Positions 16,419 through 28,234 of a stretch of 64,000 nt of DNA are shown here, piece after piece. The notes below the pieces were generated by a model. That model ran no database searches. It saw nothing but the letters and a program-made list of their open reading frames with translations, and was not told where the DNA came from. Numbering within the stretch: position 1 is the first letter of the stretch; each line of letters opens with the position of its first letter. Origin of the DNA: Mariprofundus sp. NF (GTDB lineage Bacteria; Pseudomonadota; Zetaproteobacteria; Mariprofundales; Mariprofundaceae); NCBI RefSeq assembly GCF_013387455.1, contig NZ_VWNC01000001.1, positions 310,001 through 374,000 of the forward strand. The letters are read 5' to 3'. The translations under genes and the position numbers were made by a program.

Positions 16419-19400
16419 ATGACCGATCAGACCTCCTCAACCCATATCATTACACTCAAAGGTAAAAGTGCTCTCTCCGACTTCCGGCGAGATAAGCTGC
16501 TTGCTTCGATTAGGGCGCTGGGCCTTACCGATACAGCAATTCAGGCTGACTTTATCCATGTCGCCGAAGTCAACATGGCCTGGGGTGCCGATGACACCAG
16601 CCGTCTGGCCGAACTGCTGGGTGATGAAGTCCAACTGTTTGGGGATCATGCTGCGGATAATCTGTTTATTGTGGTGCCGCGTGTCGGCACGATCAGTCCA
16701 TGGTCATCCAAGGCGACCGATATCGCCGATCTCTGTGGTCTTGATGCGCTGGTTCGACTGGAGCGTGGCATTGTCTACCATATCAGTGGTGTGCCACAGG
16801 CGTTGCACGCTGAGGTTTCCGCACTCCTTCATGATCGCATGACTGAATCAGTACTCTCTGATGTCAATGAACTTGAATCTCTCTTTGCCCATCATGCACC
16901 GGCACCGCTGGTGAAAATCGATCTGCTGGGTGGTGGTCGTACTGCCCTTGAAACGGCCAATCGTGAACTGGGACTGGCACTGGCTGAAGATGAGATCGAT
17001 TACCTGCTTGAAAATTTCCTGGCACTGGAACGTAATCCGTCCGATGCCGAGTTGATGATGTTTGCCCAGGCTAACTCCGAGCACTGCCGTCACAAGATTT
17101 TCAATGCCGACTGGGTGATTGATGGCGAGACAATGGATCGATCACTGTTTGCGATGATCCGCAATACTCATCAGCTCAATCCTGAAGGCACGCTGGTTGC
17201 CTACAGTGACAACTCTTCGGTGATTGAAGGCGGAAAGTCCAAGCGTTTCTATCCTGATCGCGATGGTCACTACAAAGCACATGATGATGATCTGCACATT
17301 CTGATGAAGGTGGAGACGCACAATCATCCCACTGCCATCTCTCCGTTTGCCGGTGCTGCTACCGGTTCCGGTGGTGAGATTCGTGATGAAGGCGCAACCG
17401 GTATCGGCTCCAAACCGAAGGCCGGATTGTGCGGTTTCTCCGTATCCAATCTGCGTATCCCCGGTTTTGAGCAGCCATGGGAAGTCGATTACGGTAAACC
17501 TGATCGTATTGTCTCCGCACTTGATATTATGATTGATGGCCCGATTGGCGCTGCCGCATTTAATAATGAATTTGGTCGTCCGAATCTGGCTGGATACTTC
17601 CGCACCTATGAGCAGGAGGTGGGTGGAGAGCTGCGCGGTTATCATAAGCCGATCATGATCGCCGGTGGCGTTGGTAATATCGATGCCCGCCACGTGCACA
17701 AAAAAGAGGTGCCGGTTGGCAGCCTGATCATCCAGCTGGGTGGCCCTGCTATGTTGATCGGCCTTGGTGGCGGTGCAGCTTCAAGTATGGATACCGGAGC
17801 TAATGCCGAGTCCCTCGATTTCGATTCCGTACAACGCGGCAATCCTGAGATGGAGCGTCGTTGTCAGGAGGTGCTCGACCGCTGCTGTCAGATGGGTGAT
17901 AACAATCCGATTCTCTTTATCCATGATATCGGGGCTGGTGGCCTCTCCAATGCTGTGCCTGAGCTGATTGATGATGCTGGTCGTGGTGGCTGGGTTGATC
18001 TGCGTGCTGTGCACAATATGGAACCGGGCATGAGCCCGATGCAGATCTGGTGTAATGAGGCGCAGGAACGCTACATGCTGGCAATCGCACCTGAATCACG
18101 CGCCCTGTTTACCGAGCTGTGTGAGCGCGAACGCTGTCTGTTTGCTGTGCTTGGTGAAGCAAAAGAGCAGCGCGATCTTACTGTTCATGATCCAGAGTTC
18201 GATAATCAGCCGGTAGATATCTCACTGAGTGTACTGCTCGGCAAGCCACCAAAGATGGTTCGCGACGTCACTCATGCGCCAAGTAAACATGAAGCATTGG
18301 ATTTGAGCGCGATTGACCTGAATGAAGCGGTTGGTCGTGTTATGCGCCTGCCTGCAGTCGGCAGTAAAGAGTTTTTGATCACCATTGGTGATCGCTCTAT
18401 CACAGGTCTTGTAGCCCGCGATCAGATGGTTGGCAGATGGCAGGTGCCGGTAGCCGATGTGGCGGTGACTGCAACTGACTATACGAACTATACAGGTGAA
18501 GCGATGTGCATGGGTGAGCGTACCCCTATTGCCGTGCTGGATGCACCGGCATCCGGTCGTATGGCGATTGGTGAGGCGCTGACCAATGTGGCGGCAGCTG
18601 CAATTGAAAAAATCGGTGACATCAAACTGTCGGCCAACTGGATGGCGGCTTGTGGTCATGAGGGTGAGGATGCACGTCTGTTTGATACCGTAAAAGCGGT
18701 GGGTATGGAGCTATGCCCGGAACTCGGTATCTCCATCCCGGTGGGAAAAGATTCACTCTCCATGAAATCGGTCTGGCAGCATGAGGATGGCAAACGTGAG
18801 ATGTTTTCACCGCTCTCGCTGATTATCTCCGCATTTGCACCGGTGAGTGATATTCGCAAAACACTTACGCCTGAACTGCAACTGGATCAGGGCGACAGTG
18901 ATCTGATTCTGCTCGATCTGGGTGATGGCCAACACCGACTTGGTGGCTCTGCACTGGCGCAGGTTTATGGTGTAACCGGTGAATCGGTTCCTGATGTTGA
19001 TGATTCGACTCTACTTAAATCATTCTTCAATGGTATCCAGCGCCTGAATAGTGAAGGGCTGCTGCTGGCTTATCATGATCGCTCCGATGGCGGTCTGTTT
19101 GCCACGCTGGCGGAGATGGCCTTTGCTGCCCGCACAGGTTTGAAAATCCATCTGGAAACATTAATGGGTGATCACTGCGGAGATGAGACACGTATACTCT
19201 TCTCCGAGGAGCTGGGTGCAGTGATTCAGATCCGTCGTGCTGATCGTGAAAAGGTACTGGCACATCTTGCTGATCTTGGACTTGCACATGTGGCTCATAT
19301 CATCGGTCATCCGCGTACAGATGGTCGCATCGTGATGGCCTGCCATGATCACGCTGTTTACAGTGAAAATGTACAGACGTTGCAGCAGGTCTGGGCAGAG

Positions 19401-20309
19401 ACCAGTTACCGTATGCAGGCGCTGCGTGATAATCCCATCTGTGCTGAAGAGGCGTTCGGCGCGATTACCAATGCGGGTGATCAAGGCTTGTTTGCAGAGC
19501 TTGGCTTTGATCCGCAAGAGGATATCACTGCCCCCTATATCGGTAAGGCGAGGCCGAAAATGGCTGTGCTCAGGGAGCAGGGGGTAAACGGTCAGGTTGA
19601 GATGGCTGCGGCCTTTGATCGGGCCGGATTCGACTGTGTCGATCTGCATATGTCCGATATTATCAGCGGGCGCAGGGAGCTTGAGGAGTTTCAGGGGCTT
19701 GTTGCGTGTGGCGGATTCTCCTTTGGTGATGTGCTCGGGGCCGGACGTGGCTGGGCCAATTCGGTGATGTTCAATGCACGTGCTCGCGATCAGTTTGATG
19801 CGTTTTTCCATCGCAGTGACTCGTTTGCGCTGGGTGTCTGCAACGGTTGCCAGATGATGAGTGGTCTGAAAACCATTATTCCGGGCGCTGAGAGCTGGCC
19901 GAGTTTTGAGCGTAATCGCTCAGAACAGTTTGAAGCACGTCTGCTGCAGGTTGAAGTACTTCAGTCGCCTTCAATCTTCTTGGATGGGATGGCTGGATCG
20001 AAAATGCCACTGGTTGTCGCGCATGGTGAGGGCAGAGCGGAATTTGCTACGGCTCAGCAGCAGGCCAATGTAGTTTCAGCGCTGTGTTATCTTGGTCCTG
20101 ACGGTTTGGCTGCAAACAGTTATCCGCATAATCCGAACGGCTCGCCGGATGGTCTGACCGGCTTCACCACGGCCGATGGCCGCTTCACGATTATGATGCC
20201 GCATCCCGAGCGCCTGTTCCGTAGTTCTCAGTATTCATGGAAGCCGGAAGGGTGGGGTGAAGATGGGCCTTGGATGCGGATGTTCCGCAATGCCAGAAAA
20301 TGGTGCTAA
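16419..20309 (+). CDS. purL: Phosphoribosylformylglycinamidine synthase
   Basis: A 1296-aa single-chain FGAM synthase, the large form of gamma- and betaproteobacteria. It converts FGAR, glutamine and ATP to FGAM in purine synthesis. The order is an N-terminal PurS-like domain, a linker with [18 protein letters not shown], two AIRS-type ATP domains ([20 protein letters not shown] and a repeat around 640-950) and a C-terminal class I glutaminase (about 1040-1296) with [12 protein letters not shown] (nucleophile Cys) and [10 protein letters not shown] (His/Glu). Length is normal and no frame break was seen. It stands alone before pyrG. Confidence 0.98.
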   Translation: MTDQTSSTHIITLKGKSALSDFRRDKLLASIRALGLTDTAIQADFIHVAEVNMAWGADDTSRLAELLGDEVQLFGDHAADNLFIVVPRVGTISPWSSKATDIADLCGLDALVRLERGIVYHISGVPQALHAEVSALLHDRMTESVLSDVNELESLFAHHAPAPLVKIDLLGGGRTALETANRELGLALAEDEIDYLLENFLALERNPSDAELMMFAQANSEHCRHKIFNADWVIDGETMDRSLFAMIRNTHQLNPEGTLVAYSDNSSVIEGGKSKRFYPDRDGHYKAHDDDLHILMKVETHNHPTAISPFAGAATGSGGEIRDEGATGIGSKPKAGLCGFSVSNLRIPGFEQPWEVDYGKPDRIVSALDIMIDGPIGAAAFNNEFGRPNLAGYFRTYEQEVGGELRGYHKPIMIAGGVGNIDARHVHKKEVPVGSLIIQLGGPAMLIGLGGGAASSMDTGANAESLDFDSVQRGNPEMERRCQEVLDRCCQMGDNNPILFIHDIGAGGLSNAVPELIDDAGRGGWVDLRAVHNMEPGMSPMQIWCNEAQERYMLAIAPESRALFTELCERERCLFAVLGEAKEQRDLTVHDPEFDNQPVDISLSVLLGKPPKMVRDVTHAPSKHEALDLSAIDLNEAVGRVMRLPAVGSKEFLITIGDRSITGLVARDQMVGRWQVPVADVAVTATDYTNYTGEAMCMGERTPIAVLDAPASGRMAIGEALTNVAAAAIEKIGDIKLSANWMAACGHEGEDARLFDTVKAVGMELCPELGISIPVGKDSLSMKSVWQHEDGKREMFSPLSLIISAFAPVSDIRKTLTPELQLDQGDSDLILLDLGDGQHRLGGSALAQVYGVTGESVPDVDDSTLLKSFFNGIQRLNSEGLLLAYHDRSDGGLFATLAEMAFAARTGLKIHLETLMGDHCGDETRILFSEELGAVIQIRRADREKVLAHLADLGLAHVAHIIGHPRTDGRIVMACHDHAVYSENVQTLQQVWAETSYRMQALRDNPICAEEAFGAITNAGDQGLFAELGFDPQEDITAPYIGKARPKMAVLREQGVNGQVEMAAAFDRAGFDCVDLHMSDIISGRRELEEFQGLVACGGFSFGDVLGAGRGWANSVMFNARARDQFDAFFHRSDSFALGVCNGCQMMSGLKTIIPGAESWPSFERNRSEQFEARLLQVEVLQSPSIFLDGMAGSKMPLVVAHGEGRAEFATAQQQANVVSALCYLGPDGLAANSYPHNPNGSPDGLTGFTTADGRFTIMMPHPERLFRSSQYSWKPEGWGEDGPWMRMFRNARKWC

Positions 20310-20324
20310 TCACCTATTTATTAA

Positions 20325-22009
<1,685 letters not shown>

Positions 22010-22010
<1 letters not shown>

Positions 22011-22834
22011 TGGCTTCAGTCGTCTCTGTAGGCGACATCAGGATCGCCAATCACCTGCCATTGGTTCTTTTTGCAGGGCCATGTGTCATTGAAGGTGAAT
22101 CCTTTACCCTGAAAACAGCCGAAGCGATTGCTGCTATTGCAGCAGATGCCGGTGTGGCGCTGGTGTTTAAATCGAGCTTTGATAAAGCCAACCGTACAAG
22201 CAAAGATGGTTTCCGTGGCCCCGGTCTTGATGAGGGGCTGAAGATTCTGCAACGGGTGAAAAGTGAGCTCGGCCTACCGATCATTACCGATGTGCATACA
22301 CCCGAGCAGGCTAAAGCGGTAGCTGAAGTCGCCGATATACTGCAGACCCCTGCATTTCTCTGTCGACAGACCGATTTTATTCAGGCTGTGGCAGAGACCG
22401 GTAAACCTGTGAATATCAAGAAGGGTCAGTTTTTAGCCCCCTGGGATATGAAACATGTGCTCGATAAGGCACTGGCGACCGGTAATGAGCAGATTATGCT
22501 CTGCGAACGAGGTGCCAGTTTCGGCTACAATAATCTGGTCTCGGATATGCGCTCGCTGCTGGTGATGAAAGAGTTTGGCGCACCACTTGTGTTTGATGCT
22601 ACCCATTCGGTACAACAGCCGGGTGGACTTGGTGGTGCTACCGGCGGCAATCGCGAATTTGTACCGGGCTTGTCACAGGCGGCTGTCGCCACTGGTATTG
22701 CGGCACTGTTTATGGAGGTGCATCCGAATCCGGATGAGGCGCTCTCCGATGGCCCGAATTCACTGGCTCTGGCTGATCTTCCGAAGCTGTTAAACAGGCT
22801 GAAACGGTTCGATGCCATTGCCAAAGAGTGTTGA
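22010..22834 (+). CDS. kdsA: 3-deoxy-8-phosphooctulonate synthase
   Basis: A 274-aa KDO-8-phosphate synthase, which condenses arabinose 5-phosphate and PEP in the KDO branch of LPS synthesis. Family landmarks are [57 protein letters not shown] and [13 protein letters not shown]. Metal-type status was not resolved. It overlaps the pyrG stop by one base. A structured gap of about 160 bases separates it from eno. Confidence 0.97.
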
Positions 22835-22861
22835 TGAAATGAAGTAAACAGCGTGTTTGTA

Positions 22862-22904
22862 GATGATATTCACCCCATGATGAGAGCCAGGAGAGAATAT
22901 CATC
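22862..22904 (+). promoter_or_regulatory. Perfect 10-bp hairpin in the eno leader
   Basis: GATGATATTC (22862-22871) is repeated inverted as GAATATCATC (22895-22904) with a 23-base loop that contains a purine-rich AGGAG. Further hairpins follow before eno: CGGTC/GACCG at 22920-22934, and a TATCCG/CGGATA pair just upstream of the ribosome site. There is no T-run, so it is not a simple terminator for kdsA. A leader or RNA-stability role is possible. Confidence 0.4.
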
Positions 22905-22993
22905 CGGATACGTTTGGGACGGTCAGGATGACCGACTGGGAAATTTGAAAATGAGAAGATATCCGGTAATAGGATCGGATACAGGAGAAGAAA

Positions 22994-24277
22994 GTGAGTG
23001 AAATTGTAAAAGTCCATGGACGGGAAATTTTTGATTCGCGCGGTAACCCAACCGTTGAAGTTGATGTGACGCTGGCTGGTGGTGCCTTTGCACGTGCAGC
23101 AGTTCCAAGTGGTGCATCCACAGGTTCGCGTGAAGCCGTAGAGCTGCGCGATGGCGGCTCCCGCCTTGCGGGTAAAGGCGTGAAAAATGCTGTTGCCAAT
23201 GTCAATGGTGATATTGCTGCTGCTGTAACAGGTATGGATGCTGCTGATCTGGCGGCTCTGGATAACGCACTGATCGAGCTTGATGGCACGCCAAACAAAG
23301 GACGTCTCGGCGCTAACGCAATTCTTGGCGTATCGATGGCTGTAGCTAAGGCTCAGGCCTTAGAGAATGGTCAGTCACTGTTCCGTTATCTCGGTGGCGC
23401 TGATGCCAACCTGATGCCTGTTCCATGCATGAACGTGATCAATGGCGGTTCCCATGCGGATAACAGCATCGATTTTCAGGAGTACATGATTGCACCAGCT
23501 GGTGCCTCTACTTTTGCTGAATCGATGGATATGGGCGCTGAAGTGTTCCATGCGCTGAAATCTGTATTGAAAGCCGGTGGTCATATCACAGCTGTAGGAG
23601 ATGAGGGTGGTTTTGCCCCGAATCTCGGTTCCAATGAAGAGGGTATCACCGTTATTCTTGAAGCGATTGAGAAAGCAGGCCTGAAGGCCGGTTCTGATAT
23701 CGTTATCTGTTCGGATATGGCTGCATCTGAATTCTACCATGACGGCATGTATGTGCTGGCTGGTGAAGGCAACCGCAAGCTCGATGCTGCAGGCATGGTT
23801 GATCTGATCGACTCACTCTGCAGGCAGTACCCGATTGTCTCGATTGAAGATGGACTGGATGAGAATGACTGGGATGGCTGGAAGCTGTTGACTGAACGTG
23901 TTGGTGATCGTGTGCAGCTGGTCGGTGATGACCTGTTTGTAACCAATCCTGCGATTCTGCAAGAGGGCATTGATAAGGGCATTGCCAATGCACTGCTGGT
24001 GAAGGTCAATCAGATCGGTACGCTGACTGAAACCATCGCTGCTGTGAATATGGCCCATGATGCGGGCTACCGCTGCATGATGAGTCATCGCTCTGGCGAG
24101 ACTGAGGATGCAACCATTGCTGATCTGGCTGTGGCACTGGCTTGTGGTCAGATCAAGACAGGTTCGGCATCTCGTTCGGATCGTATGGCGAAATACAATC
24201 AGTTGCTGCGTATCGAAGAGGAGCTTGGTAGTGCCGCACGTTATGCCGGCCTTGCCGCCTTCGGTCTCTCCTCCTGA
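22994..24277 (+). CDS. eno: Enolase
   Basis: A 427-aa enolase interconverting 2-phosphoglycerate and PEP. It begins at GTG (22994) with CAGGAGAAG just upstream, giving [20 protein letters not shown]. Active-site and metal segments are visible: [61 protein letters not shown] and [10 protein letters not shown]. Length and motifs are normal. The gene belongs to the pyrG-to-ftsB run and has a structured leader. Confidence 0.98.
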   Translation: MSEIVKVHGREIFDSRGNPTVEVDVTLAGGAFARAAVPSGASTGSREAVELRDGGSRLAGKGVKNAVANVNGDIAAAVTGMDAADLAALDNALIELDGTPNKGRLGANAILGVSMAVAKAQALENGQSLFRYLGGADANLMPVPCMNVINGGSHADNSIDFQEYMIAPAGASTFAESMDMGAEVFHALKSVLKAGGHITAVGDEGGFAPNLGSNEEGITVILEAIEKAGLKAGSDIVICSDMAASEFYHDGMYVLAGEGNRKLDAAGMVDLIDSLCRQYPIVSIEDGLDENDWDGWKLLTERVGDRVQLVGDDLFVTNPAILQEGIDKGIANALLVKVNQIGTLTETIAAVNMAHDAGYRCMMSHRSGETEDATIADLAVALACGQIKTGSASRSDRMAKYNQLLRIEEELGSAARYAGLAAFGLSS

Positions 24278-24321
24278 TTGGCGAGAGAAGACCGCGCCTG
24301 TTGGCGTAGTGAGCATCTGAA

Positions 24322-24657
24322 GTGGTGAAATTAGCAGGTCGCTGGCTCTTCTGGGGGCTCTCCAGCGTTGGCCTCTGTTACATGGTTTGGAGTCTGGTGT
24401 TTTCCGATCACGGTTATCTGGTCTATCGCCAGGAAGCGATGCAGACCGGTATGCTCAGGGAAGAGCTGAAAGAGCTTCTGGCTGATCGGGAACGACTGGC
24501 TGAAGAGGTGCTTCGACTTAGGAATGATCCTGATGCACTTGAGGAGCTGGTGCACCGTGAGCTGGGATATGTCTACCCGGATGAGATTATGCTGATTATG
24601 CCGGAAGGCAGAAGCAGTGAGGTGTCAGGCGTGAAGCGTGAGGGGAGCAAGCGGTGA
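24322..24657 (+). CDS. ftsB: Cell-division protein FtsB-like (septum formation initiator)
   Basis: A 111-aa bitopic protein: a short N-terminus, one membrane helix (about residues 7-25), then a periplasmic coiled coil (about 35-75, EELKELLADRERLAEEVLRLRND) and the DPDALEELVHRELGYVYPDE region typical of FtsB/DivIC. FtsB joins FtsL and FtsQ in the divisome. The start is GTG at 24322 or the next GTG. Position after eno is the classic ftsB place. Its last 14 or so codons are made of a GTGAGG-type repeat that borders the inserted downstream gene, so the tail is probably not ancestral. Confidence 0.9.
   Translation: MVKLAGRWLFWGLSSVGLCYMVWSLVFSDHGYLVYRQEAMQTGMLREELKELLADRERLAEEVLRLRNDPDALEELVHRELGYVYPDEIMLIMPEGRSSEVSGVKREGSKR
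24617..24645 (+). repeat. Left inverted repeat of a four-helix-bundle gene unit
   Basis: A 29-base GTGAGG-type sequence inside the 3' end of ftsB. It matches, inverted and at about 21 of 27 positions, the repeat at 25025-25052 in the start of gltX. The two arms enclose the four-helix-bundle gene. A related hairpin without a gene lies at 37489-37549. Confidence 0.6.
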
Positions 24658-25016
24658 AACGCTCTCATCATGAGTTACGTGCATGGCAGGAAGCCATGAA
24701 CTTTGTTGAAACTGTTTATCAGATCACCTCGGGTTTTCCGGATCATGAGAAATTCGGACTGACTTCTCAAATAGAGAGGGCAGCTGTTTCAGTGCCAAGT
24801 AACATTGCAGAGGGAGCAGGACGAAGTGGAGAAAAGGAGTTTCTCAGGTTTCTCTATATCGCACGTGGTTCACTGTGTGAGATTGAAACACAATTGCTGA
24901 TCGCTCAGCGTCTGGGGTATGTTTCAAACATGGAAAAAGTGATGGATGAGATGAATATACTGTTTGGTTTGCTCGGTGGCCTGATTAATTCGCTTCAAAA
25001 AAGAGGTGATGCATGA
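24654..25016 (+). CDS. S23-type four-helix-bundle protein
   Basis: A 120-aa all-helical protein of the S23/four-helix-bundle family (PF05635), known from 23S rRNA intervening sequences and related to the Avd accessory protein of diversity-generating retroelements. Signatures are ELRAWQEAMNFVETVYQ, FGLTSQIERAAVSVPSNIAEG and FLRFLYIARGSLCEIETQL. It starts at GTG overlapping the ftsB stop (GTGA) and ends overlapping the gltX start (ATGA). GTGAGG-type inverted repeats flank it and run into both neighbours, which suggests a mobile unit fitted into the operon. Molecular role unknown. Confidence 0.88.
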   Translation: MKRSHHELRAWQEAMNFVETVYQITSGFPDHEKFGLTSQIERAAVSVPSNIAEGAGRSGEKEFLRFLYIARGSLCEIETQLLIAQRLGYVSNMEKVMDEMNILFGLLGGLINSLQKRGDA

Positions 25017-26443
25017 GCCATGCCGCCTCACCCCTCGCCCCTAACGCCTCACAGGTAACCACCCGATTTGCGCCATCACCAACAGGGCTGCTGCATCTGG
25101 GTAATGTGCGCACGGCTCTGCTTAACTGGCTCTATGCCCGCAAACATGGCGGCTCTTTTCTGTTGCGCTTTGAAGATACCGATCAGGATCGTTCACAAAT
25201 TGAATATATCGAAGCGATTAAAGCGGACTTGAGTTGGCTGGGTGTGGATTGGGACGGTGATGTGCTGTTTCAGTCTGAGCATGCAGCCAAACACAGCCAG
25301 GCGCTTGAGAAGCTGGCTGAGAAGGGATTGGCTTACCGCTGTTTCTGCAGTGAATCAAAACTTAATCTTGACCGTAAACTGGCCACCTCCCGTGGTTTGC
25401 CACCCCGTTATGCCGGTCGTTGCCGTCATCTTGATGCCGATCAGGTAGCAGATCGCGCCAAAGATGAGCCATTTGTCTGGCGTTTGGCGATCCATGCTGA
25501 TGCTGGTGAAGTAATTGTGCCCGACGCACTACATGGCGATGTCACTTTTGCCCTGCGTGATCTTGATGATCCGGTAGTCGTTCGTTCTGATGGAAGCTTC
25601 ACCTTCCTACTGCCCAATGCGGTTGATGATGCAGTGGATGGCATCACCCATGTTCTGCGTGGTGATGATCATTTGACCAACTCCGCCTATCAGGTATGGC
25701 TTCTCAACAGCCTCGGTTACAAAGCTCCGATCTATTTCCATCACGGGCTGCTGCTCGGTCAGGATGGAGCAAAGCTGTCCAAACGTAGCGGTAGCCACTC
25801 TGTCGCAGAGCTGCGCGATGAGGGACTTCTGCCCGGCGCACTGGTGCAGGCGATGGCCAGACTCGGCCACCCTAATATGCCGGATGCTTTGCACGATTCA
25901 ACGGCCATTGCAGCCCATTTTAATGCTGAACATGTTTCAACCAGCTCCGTACGCTGGTCGGATGAAGAGATGTGGCGCTGGCATACACGCCTGCTGCATG
26001 AACTGGACAGTGAACTTCTGATTCCGATGATCAGACCGTTTGTGCCGGAGGTGCAGCCGCAACGATTGGTTGAGTTTGCCGCCCTGATTGAGAGAAATCT
26101 TGAACGTGCTTCTGATGCGACACTGTTTCAGCGGCTGCTTGCTGTTGATGCAGCGCTGGAGGCTGAGGCGCTGCCTGTGATGCGCGAGGCAGGTGCAGAT
26201 TTCTATCAGCATGCGCTGGATGCATGGCAGGACAATCCTGAATGGAAAAGCTGGACTGCCGATGTAAAAGAGCGGTCAGGGGCAAAGGGTAAAGCACTGT
26301 TTATGCCGCTGCGTGTGGCACTTAGTGGTGCACTGCACGGTCCTGAGATGAGTGATGTGGTGGCATTTCTCGGTAGTGAAAACATTGTGGCTAGACTTGA
26401 GAGTGCGAAACATCTCTGTTTAGAGGGGCAGGCAGGATCATGA
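25013..26443 (+). CDS. gltX: Glutamyl-tRNA synthetase
   Basis: A 476-aa class I synthetase charging tRNA with glutamate. The Rossmann core begins TTRFAPSPTGLLHLGNVRTAL (HIGH-like HLGN) and holds KLSKRSG (KMSKS-like). CFC with YAGRC (about residues 105-140) gives the zinc-type insertion. An anticodon-binding helical domain fills the last third. The first 14 or so residues (SHAASPLAPNASQ) are encoded by the right inverted repeat of the upstream gene unit; family members usually begin near VTTRFAPSPTG. ATG overlaps the preceding stop. cysS follows with a 4-base overlap. Confidence 0.96.
   Translation: MSHAASPLAPNASQVTTRFAPSPTGLLHLGNVRTALLNWLYARKHGGSFLLRFEDTDQDRSQIEYIEAIKADLSWLGVDWDGDVLFQSEHAAKHSQALEKLAEKGLAYRCFCSESKLNLDRKLATSRGLPPRYAGRCRHLDADQVADRAKDEPFVWRLAIHADAGEVIVPDALHGDVTFALRDLDDPVVVRSDGSFTFLLPNAVDDAVDGITHVLRGDDHLTNSAYQVWLLNSLGYKAPIYFHHGLLLGQDGAKLSKRSGSHSVAELRDEGLLPGALVQAMARLGHPNMPDALHDSTAIAAHFNAEHVSTSSVRWSDEEMWRWHTRLLHELDSELLIPMIRPFVPEVQPQRLVEFAALIERNLERASDATLFQRLLAVDAALEAEALPVMREAGADFYQHALDAWQDNPEWKSWTADVKERSGAKGKALFMPLRVALSGALHGPEMSDVVAFLGSENIVARLESAKHLCLEGQAGS
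25025..25052 (-). repeat. Right inverted repeat of a four-helix-bundle gene unit
   Basis: GCCTCACCCCTCGCCCCTAA (25025-25044) continuing CGCCTCAC is the inverted partner of 24617-24645 and encodes the N-terminus of gltX. The differences between the arms are mostly transitions. Confidence 0.6.
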
Positions 26444-27807
26444 CGTTACATGTTTATAATACGATCAGTCGTAAGAAGGAGCTGTTTATCCCTCTGGTGG
26501 AAGGCAAAGTGGGCATGTATGTCTGCGGTGTAACCGTTTACGACTACTGCCATGTTGGCCATGCGCGTGTCATGGTGGTGTTTGATATCATCAATCGCTG
26601 GCTGCAGCAGTCGGGTTATGATGTTGATTATGTGCGCAACTTCACCGATGTGGATGATAAGATCATAAACCGTGCCAATGAACGTGGCGTTTCGATCTCT
26701 GAACTTACCACCGAGATGATTGCGGCTTTCCACGAGGATGCCGATGCACTGGGTTGTCCGAGGCCAACGCATGAGCCGCTCGCTACCAGCCATATGGATG
26801 AGATGATCGAGATGATCGATGCCCTTGTGAAAAAGGGCCATGCCTATGTCTCTGACTCTGGTGATGTGTTGTATGCAGTTAGAAAATTCCCTGAATACGG
26901 ACTGCTCTCGGGTAAGAATATTGATGAGTTGGAGTCGGGCAGCCGCGTGGATGTGGATCATACCAAACGTGATCCGCTTGATTTTGTACTCTGGAAGATG
27001 GCAAAAGAGGATGAACCGGGTTGGGAATCACCCTGGGGTACAGGACGTCCCGGTTGGCATATTGAGTGCTCGGCTATGAGCTGCTCCCATCTTGGCACCA
27101 CCTTTGATATTCACGGTGGCGGTATGGACCTGAAATTCCCGCATCATGAGAATGAGATTGCGCAGGCGTGTGCCGCCAATGATGGTGATTTCGCCCGCTA
27201 CTGGTTGCATAACGGCTTTGTGAATATCAATTCGGAGAAGATGTCCAAATCATTGGGTAACTTCTTCACCATCCGCGAAGTGCTGAAAAGCTATCACCCT
27301 GAAGTGTTGCGTATGTTTATGCTCGGCACCCACTACCGCTCGGCACTGGATTTCTCCGATCAGGTCCTTGATGAGGCCAAATCGGCACTCGACCGGCTTT
27401 ATGAGACCAAAAAGCGCCTTGCTGAAACCGCGGCAATGGGTGCAGCGCTGCCGCAAAAGTTTGTCGATTCAATGAATGACGATTTCAATACGCCGGAAGC
27501 ACTGGCGGTACTGTTTGATAGCTCGCGTGCTCTGAATAAGGCCATCAACGACGGTGAGGATGTTGGTCTTCTGGCAGGTCAGTTCAATGCCATGACGAAT
27601 CTTCTCGGCATTGCGCAGCATGATGTTAATGAGTGGTTTCAGGGCGGTGAATCAGATACCGATCAGATCGACGCGCTGATTGCCGAACGTGCAGATGCCA
27701 AGAAAGCGCGTGATTTCGCACGTGCCGATGCGATTAGAAACGAGCTGGCTGCACAGGGTATTGTTCTGGAAGATACAGCTACCGGAACCACCTGGAAAAA
27801 AGCCTGA
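26440..27807 (+). CDS. cysS: Cysteinyl-tRNA synthetase
   Basis: A 455-aa class I synthetase. [19 protein letters not shown], in short pieces, contains the zinc Cys and the HIGH-like [21 protein letters not shown] and the KMSKSLGNF loop complete the active site. The C-terminal helical domain ([21 protein letters not shown]) is typical. The ATG lies four bases inside the gltX end, so translation is coupled. Two strong hairpins follow its stop. Confidence 0.97.
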   Translation: MTLHVYNTISRKKELFIPLVEGKVGMYVCGVTVYDYCHVGHARVMVVFDIINRWLQQSGYDVDYVRNFTDVDDKIINRANERGVSISELTTEMIAAFHEDADALGCPRPTHEPLATSHMDEMIEMIDALVKKGHAYVSDSGDVLYAVRKFPEYGLLSGKNIDELESGSRVDVDHTKRDPLDFVLWKMAKEDEPGWESPWGTGRPGWHIECSAMSCSHLGTTFDIHGGGMDLKFPHHENEIAQACAANDGDFARYWLHNGFVNINSEKMSKSLGNFFTIREVLKSYHPEVLRMFMLGTHYRSALDFSDQVLDEAKSALDRLYETKKRLAETAAMGAALPQKFVDSMNDDFNTPEALAVLFDSSRALNKAINDGEDVGLLAGQFNAMTNLLGIAQHDVNEWFQGGESDTDQIDALIAERADAKKARDFARADAIRNELAAQGIVLEDTATGTTWKKA

Positions 27808-27844
27808 TTTTAACCTCAGTATATTGGATGAATCGCTAGGTAGT

Positions 27845-27874
27845 AATGTCTGTTTGTTGAATTAAACAGACATT
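27845..27874. terminator. Perfect 11-bp hairpin downstream of cysS
   Basis: AATGTCTGTTT and AAACAGACATT flank an 8-base loop. There is no long T-run, so it is a weak terminator alone. It stands beside a second perfect hairpin that shares the AAACAGA core and has the same loop length. Confidence 0.5.
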
Positions 27875-27882
27875 TACATCTT

Positions 27883-27926
27883 CAAACAGAAACAGCAGCC
27901 GGGTTAGCGGCTGCTGTTTCTGTTTG
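27883..27926. terminator. Perfect 18-bp bidirectional hairpin terminator
   Basis: An 18-base arm starting CAAACAGAAACAGCAG is perfectly repeated inverted around the 8-base loop GGGTTAGC. T-rich ends on both strands (TTTCTGTTT) suit termination of cysS and of the facing 70-aa gene. Confidence 0.75.
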
Positions 27927-27941
27927 CGGTTAAGACTCTGA

Positions 27942-28154
27942 TCAGAAGCTGGTTCTGTAGTGCGGATCAAGCCAGCATTTGGGTAGTGCTTCACCAGATG
28001 GGAAGACCAGTCCTGATTTGGCTGCTTCCATTGGGTCACCAGCCTCTTCACCAGCGTGGTAGCGAACTGTGACCGAGGAGGCATTGGGATCACTTAATTC
28101 ACTTAAATTGACTACCTCAGCCAGATCGCCGTTACTTGCATTTTTCAGGAACAT
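27942..28154 (-). CDS. Small hypothetical protein, 70 aa
   Basis: Not recognised. The ATG has a consensus AGGAGG six bases upstream, which strongly supports translation, and the gene faces a bidirectional terminator. The protein is soluble and mildly acidic, with NLSELSDPNASSVTVRYHAG near the N-terminus and FPSGEALPKCWLDPHYR at the C-terminus, the latter with a lone Cys. No signal peptide or membrane helix was seen. It reads in the same direction as the large OmpA-like gene upstream, about 80 bases away. Confidence 0.7.
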   Translation of the reverse strand: MFLKNASNGDLAEVVNLSELSDPNASSVTVRYHAGEEAGDPMEAAKSGLVFPSGEALPKCWLDPHYRTSF

Positions 28155-28234
28155 ATCAACCTCCTGTGTTGAAATCAGTTATCTGACTTCACTACTAGTG
28201 TAGGCCATCTATCTGTTACCTGCCAACCACAGCT

